From an uncultured Collinsella sp. (GTDB lineage: Bacteria > Actinomycetota > Coriobacteriia > Coriobacteriales > Coriobacteriaceae), in the NCBI GenBank assembly GCA_958427145.1, contig CAUAAZ010000007.1, forward strand, positions 1-64,000: DNA of 64,000 nucleotides, in the 5' to 3' direction. The notes below the pieces were generated by a model, which saw nothing but the letters and a program-made list of their open reading frames with translations, had not been told where the DNA came from and searched no databases. Below, piece by piece: positions 39,701 through 49,673 of this stretch (position 1 is its first letter; the number at the start of each line of letters is the position of its first letter). Made by a program: the position numbers and the translations under genes.

Positions 39701-41030
39701 ACAGAGCCTCGAGCGCGTTGGCGATGCGCTTCATGGCGGCATCGGCGGATGCTTGGTCGGGCGCCTCGGCCAGCACGCGGATAACCGACTCGGTTCCGCT
39801 CTTGCGCACGAGCACGCGGCCCTCGCCTGCCAGCGCAACCTCGGCCTCGGCGATGGCGTTCTGCACGCCCATGTTCTCGAGCGCGGCGTCCTTGTCCGCC
39901 ACGCGCACGGCCACCTGCGCCTGCGGCAGCAGCTTGCACGGAGCCGTGAGCTGCGAGAGCGTCTCGCGCTCGGCACGAATCACTTCCATCACGCGCAGCG
40001 AGGTCATAATGCCGTCGCCCGTGCGCTCGATATCGCCAAAGATCGTATGGCCCGTCTGCTCGCCGCCCAGGCTGTAGCCGCCCTCGCGCATCTTGGCATA
40101 CACGTGACGGTCGCCCACGCCGCTGGTCACGGTGCTCAGACCGGCAAGCTCCAACGACTTGATCAGGCCAAAGTTGCTGGCAATCGTCGGCACCACGGTA
40201 CCGCCCGAGAGGCGACCGTGCTTGTTCAGATACACGCCGCACACGTACAGGATCTGGTCGCCGTCGACCACGCGCCCGCGCTCGTCCACGGCCAGGCAGC
40301 GGTCGGCATCGCCGTCGTAGGCAAAGCCCACGTCCAGGCCCTGCTCCACCACATGGCGCTGCAGACGCTCCATATGCGTGGAGCCGCAGTCGACGTTGAT
40401 GTTAAAGCCATCGGGCGCGGCATTGATCACGCGCACGTCGGCACCGAGCGCGTCAAACACCGGCTTGGCCACCGAGGAAGCCGAGCCGTTGGCGCAGTCG
40501 ATACCGATCTTGACGCCCTGCAGCGAAAAGTTCGCGCTGGCGATGAGCGAGGCAATATAGCGGTTGCGGCCCTGCATGTAATCGACCGTGGCGCCGATAT
40601 GGTTGCCCGTTGCCAGCGGTACCTCGCTCTTGCCATCGATGTAGTCCTCGATGAGCTCCAGCACGTCCTCGTCCATCTTAAAGCCGTCGCTGTTGACGAG
40701 CTTAATGCCGTTATCGCAAAACGGGTTGTGGCTCGCACTGATCATGATGCCGCAATCGAAGCAGCCCTCCACGGTCTGATGTGCCACGCCCGGCGTCGGG
40801 ATCACGTGCAGTATATAGGCGTCCGCACCGCTCGCGACCAGGCCGCTCACCAGCGCCGCCTCGAACATATAGCTCGAGCGACGCGTGTCCTTGCCCACGA
40901 TGACGCGCGCCTTGCGCTCGCGGTTGACACCGTAATACCAGCCCACAAAACGGCCAATCTTATAAGCATGCTCTACCGTCAGCCCAACGTTGGCCTCACC
41001 GCGAAAGCCGTCGGTGCCAAAGTACTTCAT
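39699..41030 (-). CDS. glmM: Phosphoglucosamine mutase
   Basis: Interconverts glucosamine-6-phosphate and glucosamine-1-phosphate on the way to UDP-GlcNAc and peptidoglycan. The 443-aa product shows KYFGTDGFRGEAN, the active serine in ISASHNPFCDNGIK, the metal loop DGDADRCL and the sugar-binding region GEQTGH. The phosphate-binding loop RKSGTES is near the C-terminus. The stop codon is overlapped by the 149-bp element. Confidence 0.96.
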   Translation of the reverse strand: MKYFGTDGFRGEANVGLTVEHAYKIGRFVGWYYGVNRERKARVIVGKDTRRSSYMFEAALVSGLVASGADAYILHVIPTPGVAHQTVEGCFDCGIMISASHNPFCDNGIKLVNSDGFKMDEDVLELIEDYIDGKSEVPLATGNHIGATVDYMQGRNRYIASLIASANFSLQGVKIGIDCANGSASSVAKPVFDALGADVRVINAAPDGFNINVDCGSTHMERLQRHVVEQGLDVGFAYDGDADRCLAVDERGRVVDGDQILYVCGVYLNKHGRLSGGTVVPTIASNFGLIKSLELAGLSTVTSGVGDRHVYAKMREGGYSLGGEQTGHTIFGDIERTGDGIMTSLRVMEVIRAERETLSQLTAPCKLLPQAQVAVRVADKDAALENMGVQNAIAEAEVALAGEGRVLVRKSGTESVIRVLAEAPDQASADAAMKRIANALEAL

Positions 41031-41042
41031 ATCTTACTTATC

Positions 41043-43364
41043 CTATTCGAACGTTTGAGCGGTTGGCGTGGTACGAACCTTAAGCTCTTTGTGCCCAGAG
41101 TCCTTCGAAGTCGTGACCGTGTACTCGACCTTTATGTCTTGTCCAAGAAGCATGTGGACACCGCCCCATGCAACCTTCAAGCCATCGTGCGTCGCTTCGT
41201 TCATCTCGATAGAACCGGAGCCCGAAGTCTTAATGTCCGAAATGCTGCCTCCCGCAGGAGCATAGAGATAAAGCCTCAGCACCTCATCATCAATATCCTG
41301 GCTAATGCCGTTATGGCCCTGGAAATAACCAGGCATCTCGGCCTTCTCCTGGGGGGTCATCGTGTTTTTGAGCGAGGTGGTCACTCGATACGTCGTCGAG
41401 CCATCGGCATTTTCAACCGAAGAATCGATGGTGACTCGCTTATCGAGGAACCAATCCATCTTTGAATAGCTGTAGTTGTTCACATAGACGCCCAAAATCG
41501 GAGCCTCCGACGTATCGGTTTGGAGAGCGCCCGATATTCCAAGAGCCTTCGCGGCCTTTTCCTCGTCATCATTTCTCGAATACATGAGGATGCGACCCTC
41601 GGAAGCGCCCTTTTCGATGGCGGCAGCAATCTTAGTAATATCGCTGGAGCCCAGTTCGTCCACGATCTTGTTAAAAGCTGATCCGGCAACCGCCGCAAAA
41701 ATGGCGTCCTGTTCCTCTACCGGGTAATTCCAATAAATATCGTGCAGCAGCACCTTTGCGGCGTTGCTTCCATCAACGACGGTGCCGTCAGGAAGCTGTG
41801 TGCCGCCTACAACGCCGAGCATATACTGCAAAAATACCGGATCGACTGCAAATACGCCGTCGATGTCATCTCCGACAATGGCCTTCTGCATATCGCTGGC
41901 AAGCTGAGCCGCACGCGGATAATCAGGCGTCATCGTAACGTCGCCCATCGTGTATCCGAGCGTGTTGAATCCGGTCAGGCCCCATCCGGTCGTGAACAAG
42001 TTTGCCTCTTCATCGGTGATGGGAAGCGGGCTCAAAGGCTCTTTCATCATGTCGACTTTGACAAAATCGCCCAGTTCGAGCTTACCGTCAGTCACCGACA
42101 TCACGCCGCGAGAACCGGGGAAACCGCCGCAGGCGCGGATCTCGACATTGCTCATCGCGAGCACAAGGTAATGACGCGTCTGGCCGTTGGCGCCGAGCAT
42201 CTGGGGAAGGACGGGGGCGACCTTCTCCGCCGCGTCAACCGCACCGTTGAGGGTGGCAAAGCTGTCCTTGGCCTTATCGACCAGCTCGGTCACCTGGGAA
42301 ATATGAGTATCGCCAATGCCCTGGACCTTCTCGTTGGCGCTCTTGAACACCTTCGAGCTGCTGGAAAGCGAATCGGCGACCGCCTGCAGCGCGGACACGT
42401 TAATCATGCCGTCCTGGAACAGCTTGCCGGGCGTAGCCTGCGAGAGGTTGTCGGCCATGGGAACCAGCGCATTGCTCGAGACATCGGACAGGGCGTCAAT
42501 CATGGTGCGGGCCGCATTGATATCGCTGCCATACACCGGGATAAACGAAGCCGCCGCCCACAGCGGGCTCGAGGTCTCCGCCTTCATGCTGTCGCAGAGC
42601 TCATCGATCTTTTTCGCGTCGTCAGGCAGCGTCGAAAAATCGCCCGACGTGACCTTGTCCTTAAGGCCACCGACGATCTCGACAGCCTCCTTCGCTTCGC
42701 TCTTTACGGTCTTTGCCGAGTTAAGCAGCATAAAGCCGCTTGCGCCAAGCGCAACGAGAAACATCGCGACTACAGCGGCAATAATGGCGCCGGTGTGACG
42801 CTTTTTGCGCTCGCCCTTGCGATGGCGATGACGGACCAGACCGTCAGAGGTCGAACTCGACGAAGCATCGCTACCGTAGTTCAAGCCAAAATCGTAATAA
42901 TCTTCCTTGGAACCCGAGCCCGCAAACTCGGTACCGCTATCATCCAGGCGGGCGAACGTGCCTGTCTCGGAGGCGCCGGTGTAAATCGTGCCGAGGTTAC
43001 CCGTAAGCCCCGCGCCACCGGCAGAGGGAGTATTGTTGTCGGCCTTGCCGGCATTAACGTTGCCGGCGCCATTCGCGGCGTTGGCAGCACCTGCGTTGTT
43101 CGCAGGTACCGAAGGAGCCCCGCTCGGCTGCGACGCAGAGGTTGCACCGCCCGCAAAGACATTTCCTCTTGCACGGCCGGTCTTTTTTGCCTTTTGAGAC
43201 TGCTCGTACAGAGCGGTAAACATCGCCGTCTCGCCCGGGGACACGCGCTTACCGGAACCGCCCTGTCCAGCGCCGCCCGGCGTGCCGGCCTTACCAGCCC
43301 CGTTCGGACGCGGCGGAACTGCAGGGCGGCCGCTATCGCTGCCCTTAAAGTGATTACCAGCCAT
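41043..43364 (-). CDS. DUF4012 domain protein with single membrane anchor
   Basis: A 773-aa protein. The N-terminal about 200 residues are low-complexity, Gly/Ala/Asn/Ser-rich and disordered, ending in a basic patch (RHRHRKGERKKRH). A membrane helix (TGAIIAAVVAMFLVALGASGFMLL) follows. The outer part matches DUF4012, including RHYLVLAMSNVEIRACGGFPGSRGV. In other Gram-positives DUF4012 proteins occur with polysaccharide or envelope genes; the function is unknown. The start at 43364 follows GAGGATTTCTTT. glmM lies 12 bp downstream. Confidence 0.85.
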   Translation of the reverse strand: MAGNHFKGSDSGRPAVPPRPNGAGKAGTPGGAGQGGSGKRVSPGETAMFTALYEQSQKAKKTGRARGNVFAGGATSASQPSGAPSVPANNAGAANAANGAGNVNAGKADNNTPSAGGAGLTGNLGTIYTGASETGTFARLDDSGTEFAGSGSKEDYYDFGLNYGSDASSSSTSDGLVRHRHRKGERKKRHTGAIIAAVVAMFLVALGASGFMLLNSAKTVKSEAKEAVEIVGGLKDKVTSGDFSTLPDDAKKIDELCDSMKAETSSPLWAAASFIPVYGSDINAARTMIDALSDVSSNALVPMADNLSQATPGKLFQDGMINVSALQAVADSLSSSSKVFKSANEKVQGIGDTHISQVTELVDKAKDSFATLNGAVDAAEKVAPVLPQMLGANGQTRHYLVLAMSNVEIRACGGFPGSRGVMSVTDGKLELGDFVKVDMMKEPLSPLPITDEEANLFTTGWGLTGFNTLGYTMGDVTMTPDYPRAAQLASDMQKAIVGDDIDGVFAVDPVFLQYMLGVVGGTQLPDGTVVDGSNAAKVLLHDIYWNYPVEEQDAIFAAVAGSAFNKIVDELGSSDITKIAAAIEKGASEGRILMYSRNDDEEKAAKALGISGALQTDTSEAPILGVYVNNYSYSKMDWFLDKRVTIDSSVENADGSTTYRVTTSLKNTMTPQEKAEMPGYFQGHNGISQDIDDEVLRLYLYAPAGGSISDIKTSGSGSIEMNEATHDGLKVAWGGVHMLLGQDIKVEYTVTTSKDSGHKELKVRTTPTAQTFE

Positions 43365-43513
43365 AAAGAAATCCTCGCAATTGAGTCGCAATGAAAAAGT
43401 CCATAACGTTACTAGTTTATGGCATTTTGAGCATCGACAGCTAAACTCCAGACACGGACATCAATTGGCGAAAATGCGGCACAACACCTTTTCTGTCTTG
43501 GCGGCGGCGCTAG

Positions 43514-44536
43514 CTACACCGTGAGAAACATCATCACGATGATCATGACAAAGCCGATAAGGTCGGTCGGCAAAAACACCGTCCCCAGCATAACGGCGCT
43601 GGTGATGGTCGCCGAAACCGGCTCCACAGTTCCGATGAGGCTCGCGCGCACCGAGCCGATGTCCTTAACGCCCTGCATATAGAGCATGTAAGCAAAAAAC
43701 GAGCCGATAACCACGAACACCGCGAGCGCCTCGATGCCGGCAGCGTCGAGCGCCGGCATATGCGCCCAGGGCTGCACGAAGACGCACGAGACCACGCCCG
43801 CCGTGAGCATTGCCGAGCCCGTGACGATGGGGCTGCCGTATTCGGGCAGGATCTTGGCGGGAATCACCGCCATACACGCGGCGCTGACCGCACACATAAG
43901 ACCTGCTGCCAGGCCAAGCGGCGAGATATTCAGGCTGGTGGGGTCGCCGCCGGTGGCGATTAAAAAGGTTCCACCCAGAGCCAGGCCAATGCCGATGACT
44001 TCGCGAGTACGCGGCATGCGGCGATCGGTCACGCAGGTGTAGCCCATGATGATAACGAGCTGCAGGCACTGGAGCACCGTCGCGGTTCCGGCGTTCGTCA
44101 GGCGCACGGCCGAAAGATAGCAAAACTGGTTGAACAGCAGGCCAAAGGCGGTAAAGAGCAGCAGCTGCTTGCGATCGGCGGGTGTGGTCAAGAGCTTAAT
44201 CAGGCGCTCGCGGTCGCGCGTAACAACCACGGCCATAAAGAGTAGACCGGCGAGAATCTGACGCACGCTCATAAGCCACAAGGTGTCGACGTGGTAGGTA
44301 TCGAACAGAAAGCTCGCGCTGGTGCCCGAGAAGCCCCAAAACGAACCGCCCACCAACGTAGCCAAGACGCCCGTGATCATCTTGCGCGACGACGCATCGT
44401 TAAGGCGGTCGCGCCAGGCGCGGCGGGTGCTACGGCTGAGCTCGTCGGTGCCCTCGGGCACATCAATGTTCGACATATCGGTCATCGGCACCGAAGCCCC
44501 TGCGCCTTCGACCTGCTCGACACACTCTTTGCTCAT
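43514..44536 (-). CDS. EamA/DMT family transporter
   Basis: A 340-aa protein with about 50 polar residues, then ten membrane helices arranged as two EamA repeats (first from TGVLATLVGGSFWGFSG, second from SPLGLAAGLMCAVSAACMAV). It is probably an exporter of a metabolite or amino acid. The substrate cannot be inferred. GGGGGAGTGGA precedes the ATG. No operon partner. Confidence 0.87.
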   Translation of the reverse strand: MSKECVEQVEGAGASVPMTDMSNIDVPEGTDELSRSTRRAWRDRLNDASSRKMITGVLATLVGGSFWGFSGTSASFLFDTYHVDTLWLMSVRQILAGLLFMAVVVTRDRERLIKLLTTPADRKQLLLFTAFGLLFNQFCYLSAVRLTNAGTATVLQCLQLVIIMGYTCVTDRRMPRTREVIGIGLALGGTFLIATGGDPTSLNISPLGLAAGLMCAVSAACMAVIPAKILPEYGSPIVTGSAMLTAGVVSCVFVQPWAHMPALDAAGIEALAVFVVIGSFFAYMLYMQGVKDIGSVRASLIGTVEPVSATITSAVMLGTVFLPTDLIGFVMIIVMMFLTV

Positions 44537-44767
44537 TCCACTCCCCCGAAACAGCCTGGAAACAATTCGGCTTACCTTACCACGGCGAAGTCACCAGCTG
44601 GAGGCTTGTCCGCTTATCGGTAGGACAATTCCGCAGGCGTCTTTCCATAGCTCGATACCGCAATGGCCTTGCATTATGCGACAGCCAAATCGCGGCAGCA
44701 GGCTCTTTTGAAATGGATATGGCAAAGCCCCCGAATTCCACAATGTAAGCGATTTTTAAAAATGTTC

Positions 44768-44796
44768 TTGCCACCGAGTTCAGGCTCCGTTATATT
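44768..44796 (+). promoter_or_regulatory. Promoter of tRNA-Val
   Basis: TTGCCA, a 17-bp spacer and TATATT, 29 bp upstream of the tRNA. Bases 44537-44767 show nothing I can assign. Confidence 0.78.
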
Positions 44797-44825
44797 ATCC
44801 CTTGCGCGCTTGCGCACCCTTGATC

Positions 44826-44900
44826 GGGCGTTTAGCTCAGGGGGAGAGCGCTTCCCTGACACGGAAGAGGTCAGAAGTTCAAATCTTCTAACGCCCACCA
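44826..44900 (+). tRNA. tRNA-Val(GAC)
   Basis: 75 nt with a perfect acceptor stem GGGCGTT/AACGCCC, anticodon loop CTGACAC (GAC) and an encoded CCA. Unlike the Arg, Leu and Phe loci, it has no decoy T-arm or repeated 3' end. Confidence 0.97.
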
Positions 44901-44907
44901 AATGTTC

Positions 44908-44945
44908 GCAGCTCAGAGGCTATGTCCTCTGGGCTGTTTTGTTTT
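44908..44945 (+). terminator. Terminator of tRNA-Val
   Basis: CAGCTCAGAGG stem, short loop, CCTCTGGGCTG stem and TTTTGTTTT. Confidence 0.88.
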
Positions 44946-45126
44946 ATGTCGCCAAATCCGCCGGCAGTTCCAACCGCCCAACTAGCCAAAAGCCGACCAT
45001 CTACTTGCCGATCTATCCATCGGCATAACCAATCAGTCCGCACCGCAACTTCTCAGCAAAACGCCGCGATGTCTGCGCCCTGCGGTATCCTTGGGCCACT
45101 TGCACCTGCAGCACCAAGGAGCCGCC

Positions 45127-45813
45127 ATGCGCACCGAGCTCGATGTCCCCTTTTCGCACAAAGAAGAAGCCAAGGCGCTGGGCGCCAAATGGGACCGGAC
45201 CAAGAAGGTCTGGTATGTACCCAGCGGCGTCAACCCCGAGCCCTTTGCCGAGTGGCTGCCCGGTGTTGACCGATCCGACCCCTCAGCGCCGTATATATAT
45301 CTAGTACTGGGCAAGCGCGAGTGCTGGAAGTGTCACAAAGAGACCTCGGTCGCGGCCTTCGGCATTCCCTATCGAACCGATAACGACGAGAGCGTCGCCA
45401 TCGCGCACGCGCCCAACGAATCCGGGCACATTGCCATCGACACGGCCAACGCCAACGCACTCGCCATCGTGCCCGCTCTTGGCTGCGTGCCGGGCGAGAT
45501 CCGCGACTACCTTCATAAGCGCTGCGGCTACAAGCCCGTAGGCGCGCGAGCCTCCAAAGCCCCGTCGCTCGGCAACACGTGCACCAGTTGCGACGCGCTG
45601 CAAGGCAGCCGCTATCTGTTCGAGGAGCCCTCGTCCCCGTTTGCCCTCACTGCCATCAACAAGCTGCCGGCACTGGAGTTTATACGCGTCGAAGTTGCCG
45701 GCGTCTTTGGCGTCCCGGCCACGCGTACCGACTTTGACCAGGCGCTCTTTACCTGGGCACGCGACCATCACGCCGAGTTCCACAAGCAACTCGGTGAGGG
45801 GATTTATTTGTAG
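45127..45813 (+). CDS. DUF5710-type protein with zinc-ribbon-like motif
   Basis: A 228-aa protein. The N-terminal segment VPFSHKEEAKALGAKWDRTKKVWYVP matches the DUF5710 pattern, a small domain found beside DNA-processing enzymes. A CWKCHKE motif and CTSCD later suggest metal binding. The remainder is unrecognised. The start at 45127 follows CAAGGAGCCGCC. It begins an accessory stretch that runs to about 50.1 kb. No function assigned. Confidence 0.7.
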   Translation: MRTELDVPFSHKEEAKALGAKWDRTKKVWYVPSGVNPEPFAEWLPGVDRSDPSAPYIYLVLGKRECWKCHKETSVAAFGIPYRTDNDESVAIAHAPNESGHIAIDTANANALAIVPALGCVPGEIRDYLHKRCGYKPVGARASKAPSLGNTCTSCDALQGSRYLFEEPSSPFALTAINKLPALEFIRVEVAGVFGVPATRTDFDQALFTWARDHHAEFHKQLGEGIYL

Positions 45814-45851
45814 AGACGGAGAAGCCTTCACAGCCAGCTCCTCCGCATCAC

Positions 45852-46136
45852 CTATCCCTCGTCGCCGGCGTCGTACACGATATCGAGGCCACAAACAGGG
45901 CATTTCTCCGGATACACCGGCATATGAACGCCTGTCCGTTTTCTCACTTCGTCGCTGAGTCTGTCGCGCGCATCGATGAACCGAATGTCGAGACACGGTA
46001 TTTGCGAGCCGCAGCAAGGGCAGGTGACGACAAACGACCCGCAATCAACCTCTACGCTCGGAAACATATTGTTGTCTATAAGGGCACACGGCAGTTTTCC
46101 GTACTTCCCCATCGCAATATCGCCTCGCCAGCTCAT
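45852..46136 (-). CDS. Small protein with two zinc-knuckle pairs
   Basis: A 94-aa protein with CPCCGSQIPC and a later CPVCGLDIV, i.e. two CxxC pairs that could bind a zinc ion. The ATG at 46136 is preceded by GAGGGGAGCG. I recognise no family. It is convergent with the DUF5710 gene and may be part of the same accessory cluster. Confidence 0.65.
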   Translation of the reverse strand: MSWRGDIAMGKYGKLPCALIDNNMFPSVEVDCGSFVVTCPCCGSQIPCLDIRFIDARDRLSDEVRKRTGVHMPVYPEKCPVCGLDIVYDAGDEG

Positions 46137-46258
46137 ACACGCTCCCCTCTCGCTATACAAAACAGGAAGAGCATGCACCGGCGGGCGTGCGCGAGATTGC
46201 ATCGCCACGCGATCCGATCAAACAACACGATCGTCAAAGAATGCCAAAGCCAAATACG

Positions 46259-47089
46259 CTAATACGGCAGAAGCCCCGCCTTTTCACGCTTCTTTTCCGA
46301 GCGATCGAACTCAATGCGATGGGCCTCAAGAAACACCGTATTGGGTCGCCACTGATGCTCATTCGGCTGCCTTAGCGTCGCGCCCGCAAAGGAAGCATAG
46401 TCGGTCTTATCCAGCAGGTACGATCCGCACAGCCGATATTCGCCGCAAACAGGCTCAAACGAAATCAGATGAGCATCGAATAAAGCATGTAAGTCGCGCC
46501 GAAGCAGAATGCCGTTGCTGGCAACCTGCGATTTGGGTCCCGAGTAATTCTCGATATGTGCAGCCTCCAGAGCTTCGCTGACGCCGCAGTCCGACACCGC
46601 GCAACGGCCATCATAGGCGGCAACGAGCTGCTTGCGGAACCATTGCTGCCCCAATCGCTCGCGTCTTAACGCATAGCGGACCTTTTCGTCGTCGGTCGTA
46701 CCCCGTCCGGCAAACTCAATATCGACGGGCATGTGCTTCAGATAGCTCATGTCGGGCGCAAAACGGGGGTCCGGTCCGCCTTTATGAACAGGACCGTGCA
46801 GAACAAACCATCCGTTTTCGGGCTCGAACCGTTCAACAAACGCAAGGCCGAGCACCTTGTAGCCCACCTCGGTTGCAAATATGACTCCGACTGGAACGCC
46901 ACATTCCATGCAGTTGAGCATTTTACGGTTGTAATTCTGGTCTCGAGGACCAACGGCGCCTGGCGCTTGGACCGAATACTTAATGACCCACGTACCATCG
47001 TCCAAATAGAGCGGAGGTACATCGGTGTAGAAGCTCTTTTTAGAGTTATGGACCGAAAGCGCAAAGATCTTATTGGGATCTTGCTTCAC
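46259..47089 (-). CDS. HNH endonuclease with N-terminal recognition-like domain
   Basis: A 276-aa protein. The C-terminal half has an HNH motif: the DGRCAVSDCG knuckle-like start, EAAHIENYSG, then NGILLRRDLHALFDAHLISF. The N-terminal half (NPKIF-like start, SFYTDVPPLYLDDGTWVIKYS, RKMLNCMECGVPVGVIF) resembles the SRA/EVE-type base-sensing domains of modification-dependent restriction enzymes, but this is a weak match. The start is GTG at 47089. The small gene at 47105-47341 ends 15 bp upstream and may be co-transcribed. Confidence 0.75.
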   Translation of the reverse strand: MKQDPNKIFALSVHNSKKSFYTDVPPLYLDDGTWVIKYSVQAPGAVGPRDQNYNRKMLNCMECGVPVGVIFATEVGYKVLGLAFVERFEPENGWFVLHGPVHKGGPDPRFAPDMSYLKHMPVDIEFAGRGTTDDEKVRYALRRERLGQQWFRKQLVAAYDGRCAVSDCGVSEALEAAHIENYSGPKSQVASNGILLRRDLHALFDAHLISFEPVCGEYRLCGSYLLDKTDYASFAGATLRQPNEHQWRPNTVFLEAHRIEFDRSEKKREKAGLLPY

Positions 47090-47104
47090 CCGATCCTGGC
47101 CCGG

Positions 47105-47341
47105 CTAGAAGATCCCTGAATCCCGCGTTACGGGAAAGAAGTCCGAGCCAATTCTCAAACGATACTGATACTGAGGGCTATCTTCCTTGGTGTGGTGCGG
47201 AAGGCTGGTCCAAACGCCGCCGCGCTGTTCCTCACCCAGAAACCACTCCCATGCCTCAACGTATTCGGAAGGCACGAGACTGCAGGCGCGGTCATAGCTT
47301 GGTCCATCCATCAACGGAACAGCAAGGTCAATGTCGTTCAT
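47105..47341 (-). CDS. Hypothetical protein, 78 aa, upstream of the HNH gene
   Basis: The ORF is preceded by AGGTGCTGGCG and ends 15 bp before the HNH start, so the two look like an operon. It is acidic, rich in Trp and aromatic residues (EAWEWFLGEEQRGGVW). No family recognised. It could instead be a broken 5' part of a longer HNH protein, but no frame continues across the gap without a stop. Confidence 0.55.
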   Translation of the reverse strand: MNDIDLAVPLMDGPSYDRACSLVPSEYVEAWEWFLGEEQRGGVWTSLPHHTKEDSPQYQYRLRIGSDFFPVTRDSGIF

Positions 47342-47556
47342 CGCCAGCACCTACAACCATACGAACGCGAGTCATGCCCCTCAATAATATGGCCGAGAGT
47401 CAATTATTACGAGATCTCATTCCGCGATCGGCACATCGTTGATGCTCTCGGTTTGCCGCTGGCGCGTTTGTACCCCGCTGCCCCACTTCCCTGTATACTG
47501 ATGTAGCACGTGTTTCATCCGGGCTTGTTGGGCCGGATTGTTCATGGGAGGTTCTT

Positions 47557-48048
47557 GTGGCTGTTTCGAATCCGCCTAGGGGAAGCGTTTCTTCTTCGTC
47601 CATCAAGCCGGTTACGCGCAAGGCCGTGCGTTGCCAGCGCGAGGTCGCTTGGCTTGTCACGCAGGCAGCGGGCAGGCTCGTGGCGACCACTCAGGACGTC
47701 AATGCGCCTACGCCGAGCTTTGTGCTGGCAGTGGCGCTGGATCGAGTACGCCAGCTGGAACTCGCCGCACAAGAAGACGGCAACCATCTTGGCTACCAGG
47801 ACGCTATGGCGCCCGACCTGCAAACGTTCTGCCACATGGCCAAGTTGCCCGCCGCGCCCAATGCGCTTTCGGACGCAGGCTACATGTTTACGCTTTCGGG
47901 CGCGGACCTTATCCGCGACATCTATACATACTGCAGCGAGCTCGCCGAGCGCCATGTCTTTGACGCGGCTGAAGTCAAACCGGGATATGTCATCAAGCTG
48001 GTTCTTAGGCTGTTCTTGATGGACGGGTTCGCGGCCATGCCGGCGTAA
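47557..48048 (+). CDS. Hypothetical protein, 163 aa
   Basis: It starts with GTG behind GGGAGGTTCTT. The first 20 residues are Ser/Pro-rich, then mostly helical (ALDRVRQLELAAQEDGNHLGYQDAM...). No membrane segment or signal peptide and no motif recognised. It lies between the HNH operon and the AlbA_2 gene. Real coding is supported by codon use and the ribosome site. Confidence 0.6.
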   Translation: MAVSNPPRGSVSSSSIKPVTRKAVRCQREVAWLVTQAAGRLVATTQDVNAPTPSFVLAVALDRVRQLELAAQEDGNHLGYQDAMAPDLQTFCHMAKLPAAPNALSDAGYMFTLSGADLIRDIYTYCSELAERHVFDAAEVKPGYVIKLVLRLFLMDGFAAMPA

Positions 48049-48148
48049 GCCGAGTCTTTAGCATCACCGTCAACTGGGCAACAACCGCTTAACCTTAGTG
48101 GGCGCCAATCGAGGGTCGATTATTGGGTCGCCTCGTCCGCTAACGCAT

Positions 48149-49615
48149 TTATTCCACGCGCTCCAACAGTCGATACTTGCGGTTGCGGCTCGTCGCCGGC
48201 GCCGTGGGCTCAAGCTCGCCTTGAGCAATGAGCGCGTTGACGCGCGACCTAACCTGGGAAATTGTGAGCCCCGTGCGCTCTGCCAGCTCACGCGTCCCCA
48301 GCTCGCCGTAATGTTTGAGTGCCGTCACAATTAAGCCCCCGCCATGATCGACCGGCTCGATCTTTGAACGGTAAAGTACGACCTTGAACCGATCGAACCC
48401 CGGGCAGAACAGGGGCTCGGCCAGACCATGCGCGCGCATGGCATCGATCATCATCGGGATGCCCGAGCCATTGCCCTCAGCCGGCGAACCTGCGCCATCC
48501 GGCAGCGGGACAATCGACATGAGCTTCACAAGCGTCGCATTGCGACATCGGGAGTTGCCGTCAAACAGGTTCTCGCGAGTCTTTCCTCCGTATAGGCCGC
48601 CGGGGTTCGTCACCTCGATACGGTCATCAAAAACGTCAACAGCGATTGACTGCCCACAGAACCGATCTCCGTATTCTCGGTGGATTACGGCGTTGGCGAT
48701 TGCCTCGCGTAGGACTTCCTCGGGAATCTCCAGCGAGTCGACACGCGAGACGCCTTGGATCGTCGAGGTTCGCCGCAAATTCTTGGCGATTGCCGCGACG
48801 GCATCCGAGATCATTTCGCCCAACGTTCCCTCGCAGATCGTACGGTCCATGAACCTCAACGACCCCGCCGCGCCCTTCTGCGTTCCGGCATAGACCGCCA
48901 CATCGATAAAGAGCTTGGGATAGAACTGCTGAGGGTAGGTGCCCACAACTAGGAGTCCAGCCTTGGTAACATTGCCCTGGGAATCAAGGATATTTAGGCG
49001 CTCCAGCTTCGTTTGTTTGTCCGGCGCGCCGCGCATTGCCCGGGGCGTCAACGAGAAAGCCCGATCTATCGTACGGTCGACCAGCGTCTCGTCGAGATCG
49101 TCCGCGCCCGCACCCGCCACCGCGTCGCGATCGCTCGGAGTCGCTCGACCGTATGACGCCAATGCGAGCACCTCGGTCGATGAAAGCGGCACATCTTTGT
49201 CATCGATGCGCTTGTAGCTGCCGCCCTGGGCGCCCCGCTCTATGACATAGCAGGGCTTGCTCGACGGATCGAGCTCCTCAATCGTAATGACGAGAACGAT
49301 GACGCCCTGAAGCTCCACTCGCTCGATCGTGTATTTGGGCGGATTGGCCAGCTTTCCTCGACCGCCCGCATCACCCATGCCTGACACAAATTGGTTGAGC
49401 ACTTTCTCGGTCTCGAAGTTCTCAACCGGGACAAAACCTGCGCGCTCACTCACTCCGAGCACGATGATTCCGCCGGCAGTGTTCGCGAATGCGCTCACCG
49501 TTTCCCACACGTCGCGGGAAAGCGTCGTGGCGCTCTCCTTCACTTCGACGTTAAGATCATCCGAGCCCATACGCCTTAAAGACTCAAGCAGACCGGTCAG
49601 CTCGTTTTCGTTCAT
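48149..49615 (-). CDS. AlbA_2-domain (Schlafen-type) ATP-binding protein with wHTH
   Basis: A 488-aa protein with an N-terminal AlbA_2/Slfn-AAA_4 domain (VEVKESATTLSRDVWETVSAFANTAGGIIVLGVSE), a HATPase_c_4 region (EEVLREAIANAVIHREYG...IEVTNPGGLYGGKTREN), and a C-terminal winged helix (HYGELGTRELAERTGLTISQVRSRVNAL). Such proteins are often called transcriptional regulators, and some are implicated in defence. The start at 49615 follows AAAGGACGTGCAG. Two inverted-repeat arrays flank its promoter, suggesting auto-regulation. Confidence 0.82.
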   Translation of the reverse strand: MNENELTGLLESLRRMGSDDLNVEVKESATTLSRDVWETVSAFANTAGGIIVLGVSERAGFVPVENFETEKVLNQFVSGMGDAGGRGKLANPPKYTIERVELQGVIVLVITIEELDPSSKPCYVIERGAQGGSYKRIDDKDVPLSSTEVLALASYGRATPSDRDAVAGAGADDLDETLVDRTIDRAFSLTPRAMRGAPDKQTKLERLNILDSQGNVTKAGLLVVGTYPQQFYPKLFIDVAVYAGTQKGAAGSLRFMDRTICEGTLGEMISDAVAAIAKNLRRTSTIQGVSRVDSLEIPEEVLREAIANAVIHREYGDRFCGQSIAVDVFDDRIEVTNPGGLYGGKTRENLFDGNSRCRNATLVKLMSIVPLPDGAGSPAEGNGSGIPMMIDAMRAHGLAEPLFCPGFDRFKVVLYRSKIEPVDHGGGLIVTALKHYGELGTRELAERTGLTISQVRSRVNALIAQGELEPTAPATSRNRKYRLLERVE

Positions 49616-49673
49616 CTGCACGTCCTTTCGCTCGGTTCTGCGAAGAATGCCGCAAATGGATTTCCTTCGTCTC

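Noticed and set aside
47105..47341. 5' part of the HNH gene split by a frameshift
   Set aside because: No frame joins the two without stops, and each has a plausible start.
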